From NCBI GenBank assembly GCA_024234875.1, contig JACKNM010000002.1:496001-560000 (forward strand): a stretch of 64,000 bases of DNA. The letters are read 5' to 3'. The position numbers and the translations under genes were made by a program. Positions 1 to 8,591 of this stretch are shown here, piece after piece. The stretch's first letter is position 1, and every line of letters starts with the position of its first letter. This stretch comes from Ectothiorhodospiraceae bacterium (lineage in GTDB: Bacteria > Pseudomonadota > Gammaproteobacteria > HK1). The notes beneath the pieces were generated by a model. That model did not search any database. It was given only the letters and a program-made list of their open reading frames with translations, and was not told the DNA's origin.

Positions 1-1191
1 GGCTTCGACGCCCCGGAGCGCCTGGCACGCGCCGCCTACGACCAGATGCGCACGCTCGCCTACTACCACACCTACCGCCAGCGCGCGCATCCGAAGGCCA
101 TCGATCTGGCCGAGAAGCTCATCTCGATCGCGCCGGCGCACATGTCGAAGGTGATCTTCCAGTGCTCGGGCTCGGAGGCGAACGACACCGCGGTGAAGCT
201 CGTGTGGTACTACCACCACGCCATCGGCAAGCCGGAGAAGAAGAAGATCATCGGGCGGCGCAACGGCTACCACGGCAACACCGTGGCCGCGGTCAGCGTC
301 TCCGGCAAGCCGGACATGCACGCCGACTTCGGCCTGCCGCTGCCGATGATGCGCCACACCGAGTTCCCGCATTACTACCGCCACCATCGCGACGGCGAGA
401 CCGAGGAGCAGTTCTCGACCCGCATGGCCGAGGCGCTGGAGCGGCTGATCGTCGAGGAAGGACCGGAGACGGTCGGCGCGTTCTTCGCCGAGCCGGTGAT
501 GGGCGCGGGTGGCGCCATCGTCCCACCGCGGACGTACTTCGAGAAGGTGCAGGCGGTGCTGCGCCGGCACGAGGTGCTGTTCGTCGCCGACGAGGTGATC
601 TGCGGCTTCGGGCGCACCGGCAACTGGTGGGGCAGCCAGACCTTCGACTTGAAGCCGGACATGATGTCGAGCGCCAAGGCCCTGTCGGCCGCGTTCCAGC
701 CGATCTCGGCGTTGCTGGTCGGCGAGCACATCTACGAGGCGATGGTGAGCGAGAGCGAGAAGCACGGCGCGTTCGCGCACGGCTACACCCACTCCGGTCA
801 CCCGGTCGCCGCCGCGGTGGCGCTCGAGACCATCCGGCTCTACGAGGAGATGGACCTCATCGGTCACGTCGGAAGGGTCGGACCGTATCTGAACGCGCGG
901 GTCACCGAGCTCGCCGAGCACCCGTTGATCGGCGACGTGCGCGGCGTCGGCATGGTGTGCGGGATGGAGATCGTCGAGGACAAGGCGGCACGCCGTCCGT
1001 ACCCCGCCGAGCGCAAGGTCGGCGGCATCGTGGACCGGCATGCCAAGCGTCACGGCCTGATTCTGCGCGTGGTCGGCGACCGTCTGGTGTTCTCGCCGCC
1101 CTTGATCATCGACGAGGCCGAGGTCGACGAGATGATTCGACGCACCAGGCTCGCCCTCGACGACGCCTGGCGCGAGGTGTCGCGCAAGTGA
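1..1191 (+). CDS. Class III aminotransferase, omega-amino acid type (5' end outside window)
   Basis: The reading frame is open from base 1, so the N-terminus lies upstream. The visible 396 residues carry fold-type I class III aminotransferase landmarks: GSEANDTAVK (cofactor phosphate region), GYHGNT, DEVICGFGRTG (aspartate that contacts the pyridine nitrogen of PLP) and SSAKALSAAF, whose lysine (codon 676-678) is the expected Schiff-base residue. The family moves an amino group from omega-amino acids or amines to pyruvate or 2-oxoglutarate in the cytoplasm. The GSEANDTAVKLVWYY stretch resembles putrescine/beta-alanine:pyruvate transaminases. The stop codon overlaps the start of the DUF2817 gene, so the two are translationally coupled. 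Family assignment is firm; the substrate is unknown. Confidence 0.93.
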   Translation, partial: GFDAPERLARAAYDQMRTLAYYHTYRQRAHPKAIDLAEKLISIAPAHMSKVIFQCSGSEANDTAVKLVWYYHHAIGKPEKKKIIGRRNGYHGNTVAAVSVSGKPDMHADFGLPLPMMRHTEFPHYYRHHRDGETEEQFSTRMAEALERLIVEEGPETVGAFFAEPVMGAGGAIVPPRTYFEKVQAVLRRHEVLFVADEVICGFGRTGNWWGSQTFDLKPDMMSSAKALSAAFQPISALLVGEHIYEAMVSESEKHGAFAHGYTHSGHPVAAAVALETIRLYEEMDLIGHVGRVGPYLNARVTELAEHPLIGDVRGVGMVCGMEIVEDKAARRPYPAERKVGGIVDRHAKRHGLILRVVGDRLVFSPPLIIDEAEVDEMIRRTRLALDDAWREVSRK

Positions 1192-2288
1192 GCGTGCTCG
1201 ACGCGATCGAGCCGTGCTTCGCCGCGAGCTACGCCGAGGCGCGCGACCGATTCCGCGCCGCCTGCAAGGCTCGCGGCGTCGCGCCACGCACCTACGACAA
1301 CCCCAATCTCGGACCACGCGGTGAGCCACTCGCCACCGACGTCGCCTGGGTGGGTACGGCGAGCGCCTCGCGGGTCATGGTGCTGGTGTCGGGCACGCAC
1401 GGCGCGGAGGGCTTCTGCGGATCGGGCTGTCAGCTCGATTGGCTGCGCGAGCGTCACGCGTTGCCCGACGACGTGGCAGTGCTGCTGGTGCACGCGATCA
1501 ACCCCCACGGCTTCGCCTGGATCCGGCGGGTCACCGAGGAGGGCTGCGATCTCAACCGCAACTTCGTCGACTTCGACGCGCCATTGCCCGAGAACCCCGG
1601 GCACGACGCGCTGGTCGACTGCTTCGTCCCCGCATCGCTCGACGACGAGACCATTCGCGCCACCGAGGCGCGCATCGCCGCCTATCGCGCCGAGCACGGC
1701 GAGACCGCATTCCAGAGCGCGCGCAAGGCGGGTCAGTACCGCCACGCCCACAGCGTGTTCTTCGGCGGATTCGCGCCGACCTGGGCGCGCCGCACCTTGG
1801 AGGCGATCATCGCCGACCACGATCTGCCCACGCGGCGCTGGGTGAGCGTGGTCGACTACCACACCGGCCTCGGGCCGTTCGGTTACGGCGAGCCGATCTG
1901 CGACCACCCGCTCGAGAGCGAGGCCATGCGCCGCGTGCTCGCGATGTACGGGGACTCGGTCGGCGTGCCAGAGCTCGGAACGTCGTCGTCGATTCCGCTG
2001 CACGGCACCGCGCGCGAGCTGTGGAGTCGGATGCTCGGCGAGCACTACACCTACGTCGCGCTCGAGTACGGCACCTACGCCACCGACAACGGGCGCATCG
2101 CGATGCGCGCCGATCACTGGCTCCACGCGCAAGGGGCCTTCGACTGGGACGCGCCGCACGCGCGCGAGATCAAGTCGGCGCTGCGCCGCCAGTTCTACCC
2201 CGACACGCCGGACTGGAAGGAGATGGTGCTGTGGCGTAGCCGCCAGGTGCAGCGCCAGACGCTCGCGGGGCTCGCAGCGCCCGGATGA
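1188..2288 (+). CDS. DUF2817 family zinc-peptidase-like hydrolase
   Basis: This 366-residue protein starts at a GTG that overlaps the upstream TGA (GTGA). Early in the protein is GTHGAEGFCG, an HxxE metal-site motif of the M14-like carboxypeptidase/aspartoacylase fold, followed by NPHGFAW and NRNF; a later DYHTGLG supplies another histidine typical of this fold. The pattern matches DUF2817 proteins, which are cytoplasmic zinc hydrolases of unknown substrate. Coupling to an aminotransferase suggests that the hydrolase frees, or acts on, the amino compound that the transaminase uses. That last point is inference. The gene is convergent with the methyltransferase gene that ends at 2317. Confidence 0.82.
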   Translation: MSVLDAIEPCFAASYAEARDRFRAACKARGVAPRTYDNPNLGPRGEPLATDVAWVGTASASRVMVLVSGTHGAEGFCGSGCQLDWLRERHALPDDVAVLLVHAINPHGFAWIRRVTEEGCDLNRNFVDFDAPLPENPGHDALVDCFVPASLDDETIRATEARIAAYRAEHGETAFQSARKAGQYRHAHSVFFGGFAPTWARRTLEAIIADHDLPTRRWVSVVDYHTGLGPFGYGEPICDHPLESEAMRRVLAMYGDSVGVPELGTSSSIPLHGTARELWSRMLGEHYTYVALEYGTYATDNGRIAMRADHWLHAQGAFDWDAPHAREIKSALRRQFYPDTPDWKEMVLWRSRQVQRQTLAGLAAPG

Positions 2289-2316
2289 GGCCGACGCGCG
2301 GCGCCGACGTGAACCC

Positions 2317-3735
2317 TCACAAGAGGTCGAGTGCAGCGTGGATCGCCTGGTACGGCCTGGCGCCCGACGGGCGCGTCCCGTCATCCTCACCGCCGCCACG
2401 CAGGGATCGTTGATCGGCGACGGTCACGTCGAGCGGAACGCCGTGCGCCGTGGCCAACATCGGGATCGGTCGCGCCCCGTCGCAGCGCCGCAGGATCGCC
2501 CGGTTCAACACCCGGTGCCGGCTGCGTGCGTGGGCGGGGTCGGCCGGTAGCACCACCTCGGCGGCGAGCAGCACGCGGCGTGCGGCGAGGACGTCGGCGG
2601 CGGTCGGTCCGTCGGCCGGGTCGTTGCGCGCGAGCACCCCGAGCGAGCCGGGTGCGGCGGCGAGGTGGGCGACCACCTCACGCGTCGCGCGGTTGTCGAA
2701 GCGAAGCCGGCCGGCGGGCACCGCGAGCTCGAAGGCGACGGCCTCGGCCGGCACCCTCGCCAGCACGTTCTGCGCGAGCAGCCATCGACCCACCTCGGCC
2801 GCGCCGAGCGCCGTCCGTGGCGCGCGCACGAAGACATCGCGCCTGAGACTGCGGTTGAGGCAGAAGTCCAGCAGCAGCTCACGCTCCGGCGTCGCGTCGG
2901 CCGCATCCACCAGCGCGCGTTGCGCGCGGCGCAGCACGTACTCCCGCCGACCCTCGAGAAAGCTCGCCGATCCCGCCAGCGCGACGTCCAGCGGCGCCAG
3001 CGCGTCGAGCAGCTCGGTGACGTAGATCGGTCGCCAGCCGGCGTGGAGGTACTCGTGCACCACGTATCCGGGCTCGCGCCGTGCGATCTCGTCGAGCAAC
3101 CAGCGCGCACCGGGGTTCGCGGTGACCGCGAGCGCGCCGGCATCGTCGAGGGCACGGATCGTCGCCGCGGCGTGGTGCAGTCGCGCCACGGGATCCGCCT
3201 CGCCGGAGCCACTCGCGAGCGCGAGGAGGAGGCGCTGCGCCGGCAATGCCATCGTCCAACCGGGCAGGGTGTTGTAGCTGACGTAGAGCACGCCGCCCGG
3301 GCGCAGGACGCGGTCGAGCAGTCGTACCAGGAGCGCGCGGTTGCGCTCGTCGACCCAGGTCCAGACACCGTGCATGACGACGTAGTCGAACGGCGCCGGT
3401 GGGTCGGCGAGCAAGGACTCGAACGACGCCGCGACGAACGATGCATTGGCAAGCCCCGCCTCGGCCGCGAGAGCCGTCGCCGCGTCGATGTGGACGCGCA
3501 TGACGTCGACGCCGACGAACTCGCCCTGCGGGCACGACGCGGCGAGCAGATTGACCGAGGTCCCGCGACCGCAACCGAGGTCGAGGTAGCGAAACGCCGA
3601 CGATGCGTCGGCGCGCGGCGGCGCGAGCCCACCCTCGACCACCACCGCGTCGAGCCAGGGCGGCGCGAGCTCCGGCTGCCAGTGCTCGACGTACTCGACG
3701 CCGGTCTCGTAGCCGTCCAGGCGCTCGGCACTCAC
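2317..3735 (-). CDS. SAM-dependent methyltransferase with MethyTransf_Reg domain
   Basis: The GTG start at 3735 gives 472 residues; the frame is open further upstream but that part is arginine-rich and unlike the family. Near residues 48-60 is YLDLGCGRGTS, the glycine-rich SAM-binding loop of class I methyltransferases, followed by GVDV and VMHGVWTWV. After residue 170 comes a segment with WLLDEIARREPGYVVHEYLHAGWRP cut here as WLLDEIARR and VVHEYLHAGWRP, characteristic of the predicted methyltransferase regulatory domain PF10119. The C-terminal 200 residues are helical and variable. The target is unknown. The gene is divergent from the small double-glycine-leader peptide gene at 3972 with a 236-base gap, so it is a candidate tailoring enzyme for that peptide (inference from position only). 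Confidence 0.8.
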   Translation of the reverse strand: MSAERLDGYETGVEYVEHWQPELAPPWLDAVVVEGGLAPPRADASSAFRYLDLGCGRGTSVNLLAASCPQGEFVGVDVMRVHIDAATALAAEAGLANASFVAASFESLLADPPAPFDYVVMHGVWTWVDERNRALLVRLLDRVLRPGGVLYVSYNTLPGWTMALPAQRLLLALASGSGEADPVARLHHAAATIRALDDAGALAVTANPGARWLLDEIARREPGYVVHEYLHAGWRPIYVTELLDALAPLDVALAGSASFLEGRREYVLRRAQRALVDAADATPERELLLDFCLNRSLRRDVFVRAPRTALGAAEVGRWLLAQNVLARVPAEAVAFELAVPAGRLRFDNRATREVVAHLAAAPGSLGVLARNDPADGPTAADVLAARRVLLAAEVVLPADPAHARSRHRVLNRAILRRCDGARPIPMLATAHGVPLDVTVADQRSLRGGGEDDGTRPSGARPYQAIHAALDLL

Positions 3736-3971
3736 GTCAGCACACACGCGGCGCGGCGACGCGGTGATCGCGAAACCTCGAACCAGCGCACACTCTCGCG
3801 TTCGTCGGATACGCGAAGTGGGAGAAACCGCACACTTGCCGCGTCTGCATGCGCCTAGTGTAGCCCTCGTCGACCGGCATCGACGGTCGAGCATCGGACC
3901 ACCAGCCGGGCGCACGCCGGCACCGACCGATTCGGGCCGGACTCGCGCACGAAGCAACAGGAGACAGGGAC

Positions 3972-4154
3972 ATGAAGGACCAGGACAACCAGACCACCCA
4001 GCACGGCGAGATCGAGCTCGACGAGACCCAGCTCGAGGCGGTCACCGGTGGCGCGAGCGGCGTGCCGGGGCTCAGCCTGACGACCAAGTCAGATCCGAGC
4101 GCCATCGGCCTGTTGCTGCCGGCGGTGCAGAAGGTGCGCGAGGCTGCTCGCTGA
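3972..4154 (+). CDS. Double-glycine-leader peptide precursor (60 aa) with DUF1559-like C-terminus
   Basis: This 60-residue protein has a polar, acidic N-terminus ending in IELDETQLEAVTGG (residues 14-27), a typical double-glycine leader end recognised by C39 peptidase/exporter domains. The 33-residue remainder would be the core. It has no cysteine and ends in SAIGLLLPAVQKVREAAR. That tail closely resembles the LLLPAVQxxREAAR segment just after the pilin-like helix of DUF1559 proteins. A purine-rich AGGAGACAGGGAC precedes the ATG as ribosome binding site, and a strong hairpin follows the stop. No protease, exporter or classical RiPP synthetase lies beside it; only the methyltransferase gene at 2317-3735. 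I regard it as a real gene and a candidate secreted or modified peptide; the mature product is unknown. Confidence 0.72.
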   Translation: MKDQDNQTTQHGEIELDETQLEAVTGGASGVPGLSLTTKSDPSAIGLLLPAVQKVREAAR

Positions 4155-4177
4155 GGCGACGCCCATTCGCGGCATCC

Positions 4178-4200
4178 GAGGCGCCGGGCCACGGCGCCTC
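4178..4200. terminator. Perfect 9-bp stem-loop between convergent genes
   Basis: GAGGCGCCG and CGGCGCCTC pair perfectly around the loop GGCCA. The hairpin lies 24 bases after the small-peptide stop and 11 bases from the end of the convergent GNAT gene. There is no T-run on either strand, so it is better read as a bidirectional stop or transcript-end stabiliser than as a classical Rho-independent terminator. Confidence 0.6.
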
Positions 4201-4210
4201 GGGGCCGCCC

Positions 4211-5038
4211 CTACCCCAGCTCGAAGGTGGTCACCCCGAAGGTGCAATCGAGCGCGACGTCCGGCTCCGGCCCGGTGTACATCCGGGCGGTCTCGAACGA
4301 TGGCTCGAGACCGTATCGACGCGCCAGCGCCACCGCCTCGACATTCGGCAACGGGACGTCGAGATAGACCATCTCCCCCACGATCTTTCCTGCCAGAGCG
4401 CGGTAGAGCTGGTCGGCCTCCTGCGGCCCATCGGCGAACAGCGGCCCGATCTTGTATCCGGCGCGACACTTGCGAACGACGCCGTAGCCCCGCAAGCCGT
4501 TCGCGCCGGGAAGCGCGAGCGCATGTCCGTCCGGCTGCGATAGCCACCGCTCCAGAAACGGGCGGCGCGCGGCCGGGAAGCACCGTCGATCGTAGGCCAG
4601 CACGTCGTCGATGAGGACCTCGCCGACCGGCACCGTGCCCCGTCCCTCGTCGCCCTCGGCGACGCCACCGAAGCGCTGATTGCCGTAGGCATAGCGAAAG
4701 CCGGACCGACGATAGTTCGGCTGCTGCGCGACCACGCCGTCGAGGCCGACGTTGCGGTTGCCGAGGTAATGCATCCCCGCTTCCCAGATCGCGAGCCCAT
4801 GACCCTCGCCGCGCCGGCTCGGCGCCACGATGTAGAACCCGAGGAAGCCGAAGGCGGTGTCATAGGCGACGACCGAGATGCTCGCCACCGGCTCGTCGTC
4901 GATCTCGCCGATGAGGTACCCACCCGGGTCGGCGGCGAGGAAGGCATCGGCGTCGTGAAGACCAGGGTTCCACCCCTCCGCCGCAGCCCAGTCGATCGCG
5001 ATGTCGAGGTCCGACCTGCGCATCGGTCGAATGCGCAT
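4211..5038 (-). CDS. GNAT N-acetyltransferase with YitH-type C-terminal domain
   Basis: The ATG at 5038 begins MRIRPMRRSDLD, the usual first strand of a GNAT domain, and lies 11 bases after the stop of the upstream gene; 275 residues. The acetyl-CoA loop region is visible as IVAPSRRGEGHGLAIW (R/QxxGxG/A type, residues about 83-98). The second half ends in RRYGLEPSFETARMYTG, typical of the Acetyltransf_18 (YitH-like) domain that follows a GNAT domain in some proteins. The substrate is unknown. As the last gene of the leftward ureide-type unit it may acetylate a pathway amine or simply share the promoter. Confidence 0.82.
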   Translation of the reverse strand: MRIRPMRRSDLDIAIDWAAAEGWNPGLHDADAFLAADPGGYLIGEIDDEPVASISVVAYDTAFGFLGFYIVAPSRRGEGHGLAIWEAGMHYLGNRNVGLDGVVAQQPNYRRSGFRYAYGNQRFGGVAEGDEGRGTVPVGEVLIDDVLAYDRRCFPAARRPFLERWLSQPDGHALALPGANGLRGYGVVRKCRAGYKIGPLFADGPQEADQLYRALAGKIVGEMVYLDVPLPNVEAVALARRYGLEPSFETARMYTGPEPDVALDCTFGVTTFELG

Positions 5039-5049
5039 CGCGGAGACGC

Positions 5050-5961
5050 TCACGAGGCGTACGGGTGCGTCGCGTGCCAGTGGCGCGCGATGTCGACGCG
5101 ACGGCACACCCACACCCGCTCGTGCGAGCGCACGTAGTCGAGGAATCGGGCGAGGGCGGCCGCGCGGCCGGGGCGACCGACCAGCCGACAGTGCAGGCCG
5201 ATGGACATCATGCGCGGCCGGGACTCACCTTCCTGGTAGAGCACGTCGAAAGCGTCGCGAAGGTAGGAGAAGAACTGGTCCCCGGAGTTGAAGCCCTGAT
5301 TGGTCGCGAAGCGCATGTCGTTGTTGTCGAGGGTGTAGGGGACGATCAGATGCGGTGCACCGTGCTCGGTCGTCCAGTACGGCAGGTCGTCGGCATAGGA
5401 GTCGGCGTCGTAGAGGAAGCCGCCGGCCTCGACCACGAGCTTGCGGGTGTGCGGGCTGACGCGGCCGGTGTACCAGCCGAGCGGGCGCGAGCCGGTCACC
5501 CGAGTGTGGATGTCGATCGCGGTACGAACGTGCTCGCGCTCGGCGTCCTCGGAGAAGTCCTGATAGTCGATCCACCGATAGCCGTGGCTCGCGATCTCCC
5601 AGTCCGCCTCGACCATGGCGGCGACCGCCTCCGGATTGCGCGCGAGCGCCATCGCGACCCCGTAGACCGTGAGCGGCATGGCGCGCTCGGTGAACAGGCG
5701 GTGCAGGCGCCAGAAGCCCGCCCGCGATCCGTACTCGTAGATCGACTCCATGTTCATGTTGCGCGCACCGGGCAGCGGCGCCGCGCCGATGATCTCGGAC
5801 AGGAACGCCTCCGAGGCCGCATCGCCGTGGAGGATGCAGTTCTCACCGCCCTCCTCGTAGTTGATCACGAACTGCACCGCGACCCGTGCCTCGCCCGGCC
5901 AGCGGGCGTGCGGGGGCTCGCGGCCGTAGCCGCGCATGTCACGTGGATAGGTGTCAGTCAT
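5050..5961 (-). CDS. puuE: Allantoinase-like polysaccharide-deacetylase-family protein (PuuE type)
   Basis: The ATG at 5961 overlaps the stop of the racemase-like gene (ATGA) and gives 303 residues beginning MTDTYPRDMRGYG. The sequence follows the metal-independent/cupin-free allantoinase PuuE, a NodB-fold protein: VAVQFVINYEEGGEN, GSRAGFWRLHRLF, EIASHGYRWIDYQ, GWYTGRVSPHTRKLV and YDADSYADDLPYW are all typical. PuuE opens the hydantoin ring of allantoin to allantoate in the cytoplasm. Its position directly after an Asp/Glu/hydantoin racemase-family gene and an ABC importer fits ureide or hydantoin breakdown. Other uracil- or hydantoin-ring substrates cannot be excluded. Confidence 0.85.
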   Translation of the reverse strand: MTDTYPRDMRGYGREPPHARWPGEARVAVQFVINYEEGGENCILHGDAASEAFLSEIIGAAPLPGARNMNMESIYEYGSRAGFWRLHRLFTERAMPLTVYGVAMALARNPEAVAAMVEADWEIASHGYRWIDYQDFSEDAEREHVRTAIDIHTRVTGSRPLGWYTGRVSPHTRKLVVEAGGFLYDADSYADDLPYWTTEHGAPHLIVPYTLDNNDMRFATNQGFNSGDQFFSYLRDAFDVLYQEGESRPRMMSIGLHCRLVGRPGRAAALARFLDYVRSHERVWVCRRVDIARHWHATHPYAS

Positions 5962-6716
5962 CGCGCTGCCTCCTTGTGGTCGTCGCCGCTCGGCGCGAAG
6001 GGCGCGAGCATGCCGAGATAGGGCTTGGCGAGCGGGCTCGCGTAGCCGCCGACCTTGCTGGTGCGAAGCCCGAGCGCGACCAGTGACTCGGCCAGGCGCG
6101 CGGCGGCCGAGACCCCGTCGATCACCGGCAGCCCCACGTCGTCGGCCAGGCGTCGCGCCAGATCGGCCATCCCGGCGCAGCCGAGCAGCACGGTGTCTGC
6201 GCCGTGTGTCGCGATCGCCCGGCGGATCGTCTCGCGCACCTTCGCCTCGGCCCCGGAGCTCGGATCCTCGAGCGCGAGCACCGGCACCTCTGCTGCGGTG
6301 ACGTGGGTGCGCTCGGCCATGCCGTAGCGTCGCGCCAGCCCCTCGAGCGCGGGCACCGAGCGCGACAGCGTGGTGACGATCGCGCACCGCCCACCGAGCA
6401 TCGAGGCGAGGTGCAGTCCGGCCTCGCAGATGCCGAGCACCGGCCCACGCGCGAGCGCGCGGGCGGCGTCGAGCCCGGTGTCGTCGAAGCAGGCGATGAC
6501 GTGGGCGTCGAATCCCTCGCGCTCACCCCGCGCAATCTCCTCGAGCAGGCCCGGAAGCGCGAAGGCCTCGTCGTAATAGCCCTCGATGCTGACCGGTCCC
6601 ATGGACGGGTTGACCGCCACCACCTCGGTTCCTGGCGAGACCGCGGCGCGCGCTGCGACCCCGATCTTCTCGGTCATCGACGCGGTGGTGTTGGGGTTGA
6701 CGACCAGAATGCGCAT
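5958..6716 (-). CDS. Asp/Glu/hydantoin racemase family protein (allantoin racemase-like)
   Basis: The ATG at 6716 shares one base with the permease stop (TGATG); a GTG at 6719 is an alternative. The 252-residue protein starts MRILVVNPNTTASMTEKI, the hallmark N-terminus of hydantoin/allantoin racemases. It has the two catalytic-type cysteines in IACFDDTGLDAAR and LLGCAGMADL, and GVSAAARLAESL near the end. The family racemises hydantoins or allantoin with two cysteine bases. With the PuuE-like gene immediately downstream, supplying the right allantoin enantiomer is the most economical role. Other members are maleate isomerases or aspartate racemases, but the N-terminal motif favours the hydantoin branch. 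Confidence 0.86.
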   Translation of the reverse strand: MRILVVNPNTTASMTEKIGVAARAAVSPGTEVVAVNPSMGPVSIEGYYDEAFALPGLLEEIARGEREGFDAHVIACFDDTGLDAARALARGPVLGICEAGLHLASMLGGRCAIVTTLSRSVPALEGLARRYGMAERTHVTAAEVPVLALEDPSSGAEAKVRETIRRAIATHGADTVLLGCAGMADLARRLADDVGLPVIDGVSAAARLAESLVALGLRTSKVGGYASPLAKPYLGMLAPFAPSGDDHKEAAR

Positions 6717-7615
6717 CACACCATCCCCTGCCCGGCGTCACTGCCCCGCCGCGCCTGGCGTCGGCGCAGCCAACTCGCGATCCCGAGCGCGGAGAAGATG
6801 AACGCGAACGAGACCGCAGTGGTGACGGTGCCGAGCGCGTAGATCTCGGGCGTGGTCACCGTCGTGGTCAATCCCTGCAGCTCGAGCGGCAGGGTGTTGA
6901 GATCACCGGCGGCCTGACTCGAGCGCGCGAGCTCGTCGTAGGACAGCGTGAAACCGAACAACCCCACCCCGATCAGGCTCGGCGCGATGATCGGCAACAC
7001 GACGTGCCGAAACGTCTGCCAGTTGCTCGCCCCCAGATCCCTGGCCGCCTCCTCGTAGGACGGGTCGAAACGGTTGAACACCGCGAACATGATGAGCAGC
7101 CCGAACGGCAGCGTCCAGGTGAGATGGGCCCCGAGCGCGGAGGTGAAGAGCCCCATCGAGGTGGTGAACTGCCCCATGTCCAGACCGAGCCAGCCGCCGA
7201 CCTCGACCAGCCAGCCGTCGAGCAGGCGGAAGCCGAGACCGATGCCGAGACTGACCACGATGGACGGCACGATCAGACTCGCCACCGTCACGTAGAAGAG
7301 CCCCGAGGCGCCGATGAACCGCCGCCGGTAGGCGAGCCCGGCGGCGACGGAGAACACCACCGTGATCACCATCACCACCAGCCCGAGGCGCAACGAGCGG
7401 CGGAAAGCAGCCCAGATGTCGACCACCCCGACGCCCTCCATGAGCTTCGCGAACCAGAACGTCGACACGCCCTGCATGGGGAAGGTGAGACCACCGTCCG
7501 GGCCCTGGAACGAGAGCAGGAGCACGGTGAGCGTCGGCCCGTAGAGGAACAGCACGAACAGCGCGAAGAACGCCGCGAGGAGGTAGAAGCTGAGCGGGCG
7601 GCGATCGTGGCTCAC
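6716..7615 (-). CDS. ABC transporter permease, PotC-like
   Basis: This 299-residue integral membrane protein starts with GTG at 7615. The first helix (FYLLAAFFALFVLFLYGPTL in part) precedes a periplasmic segment with FPMQGVSTFWF, common in PotC-type permeases. A cytoplasmic EAA loop is visible as YEEAARDLGASNWQTFRHVVLP (contacts the ATPase; split here as YEEAARDLGASNW and VVLP). It is the second permease of a spermidine/putrescine-type importer and lies between the other permease gene and the racemase-like gene. Neighbouring catabolic genes suggest that the cargo may be a ureide or hydantoin rather than a polyamine. Confidence 0.9.
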   Translation of the reverse strand: MSHDRRPLSFYLLAAFFALFVLFLYGPTLTVLLLSFQGPDGGLTFPMQGVSTFWFAKLMEGVGVVDIWAAFRRSLRLGLVVMVITVVFSVAAGLAYRRRFIGASGLFYVTVASLIVPSIVVSLGIGLGFRLLDGWLVEVGGWLGLDMGQFTTSMGLFTSALGAHLTWTLPFGLLIMFAVFNRFDPSYEEAARDLGASNWQTFRHVVLPIIAPSLIGVGLFGFTLSYDELARSSQAAGDLNTLPLELQGLTTTVTTPEIYALGTVTTAVSFAFIFSALGIASWLRRRQARRGSDAGQGMV

Positions 7616-7703
7616 CGGCGTCTCCCGACCAGCACCGAGCCGCGGCCGAGGCCGGCGTGCGACGTCGGCACGATGTGCGCCACCCGATGCGCGATGAGCA
7701 TCG

Positions 7704-8582
7704 TCAGAGCTCCTTGCGGATGTCGACGATGCGGGTCAGGCCGTAGATGATCATCAGCACCACCGCCAGCAGGATCACCGCGTTGGCAGCAGCCGCGGGG
7801 AATTGGAGGTAGGACATCTCGACCTGGATCACCTTGCCGATCGAGGCAATCTGCTGCCCCCCCATCACGCCGATGGTCACGAAATCGCCCATGACGATGG
7901 TGACCACGAAGATCGAGCCGATCGCGATTCCGGGCTTGCACAACGGGATCACCACCTCGACCAGGGTCTGGAACCCGCTCGCGCCCGCGTCGTACGCCGC
8001 CTCGAGCAAGGCGCGGTCGATGCGCATCATGGAGTTGAAGATCGGGACGATCATGAACAGGGTGTAGAGGTGCACGAAGGCGAGCACCACCGAGAAATCC
8101 GAGAACAGCAGCCACTCCTGCGGCTCGTCGACGAGACCGAGCGCAAGCAGCGCGTCGTTGACCAGCCCATTGCGCCCGAGCAGGGGGATCCAGGAGATCA
8201 TGCGGATGACGTTCGAGGTCCAGAACGGGATGGTGCAGATCAAGAACAGCACGATCTGCATGCCCAGGCTTCGCACGTGGAAGGCCAGGAAGTAGGCGAC
8301 GGTGAAGCCGGTGAGCAACGTGATCGCCCATACCAGGAAGCAGAACTTCAGCGTGCTCAGATAGGTCTTCAGCGTGACGCAGAGATCGGGGAGAGAATCG
8401 ACGCAGCCCTCGAAGATCTCGACGTAGTTCTGCCCCGTGAAGTCGGGGATGATCTCGTACTCGTTGTAGTCCCAGAAACTCACCACCACGGTGAGCGCGA
8501 GCGGGATCAGAAAGAAGAGCGCGAAGACCAGCGCGAGCGGCGCGGCCTGCAGGTAGGGGCGGATGCCTGGGGTGTTGATCAT
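7704..8582 (-). CDS. ABC transporter permease, PotB-like
   Basis: The protein has 292 residues with about six hydrophobic helices. The N-terminus PLALVFALFFLIPLALTVVV and the following SFWDYNEYEIIPDFTGQNY are typical of PotB-type permeases; LEAAYDAGASGFQTLVEVVIP is the EAA loop. It pairs with the PotC-like permease, from which it is separated by 88 bases, an unusually loose spacing in an otherwise tight unit. The frame is supported by continuous membrane topology; other frames here give only arginine-rich polypeptides. Confidence 0.9.
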   Translation of the reverse strand: MINTPGIRPYLQAAPLALVFALFFLIPLALTVVVSFWDYNEYEIIPDFTGQNYVEIFEGCVDSLPDLCVTLKTYLSTLKFCFLVWAITLLTGFTVAYFLAFHVRSLGMQIVLFLICTIPFWTSNVIRMISWIPLLGRNGLVNDALLALGLVDEPQEWLLFSDFSVVLAFVHLYTLFMIVPIFNSMMRIDRALLEAAYDAGASGFQTLVEVVIPLCKPGIAIGSIFVVTIVMGDFVTIGVMGGQQIASIGKVIQVEMSYLQFPAAAANAVILLAVVLMIIYGLTRIVDIRKEL

Positions 8583-8591
8583 CGACGCGTC

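Noticed and set aside
2331..3858. Several long plus-strand frames opposite the PF10119-type methyltransferase
   Set aside because: Arginine-rich, no ribosome binding sites, no family pattern; the minus-strand frame has the SAM motif.
3836..3861. TTGCCG...TAGTGT as promoter of the small peptide gene
   Set aside because: Spacing is only 14 bases and both hexamers are weak.
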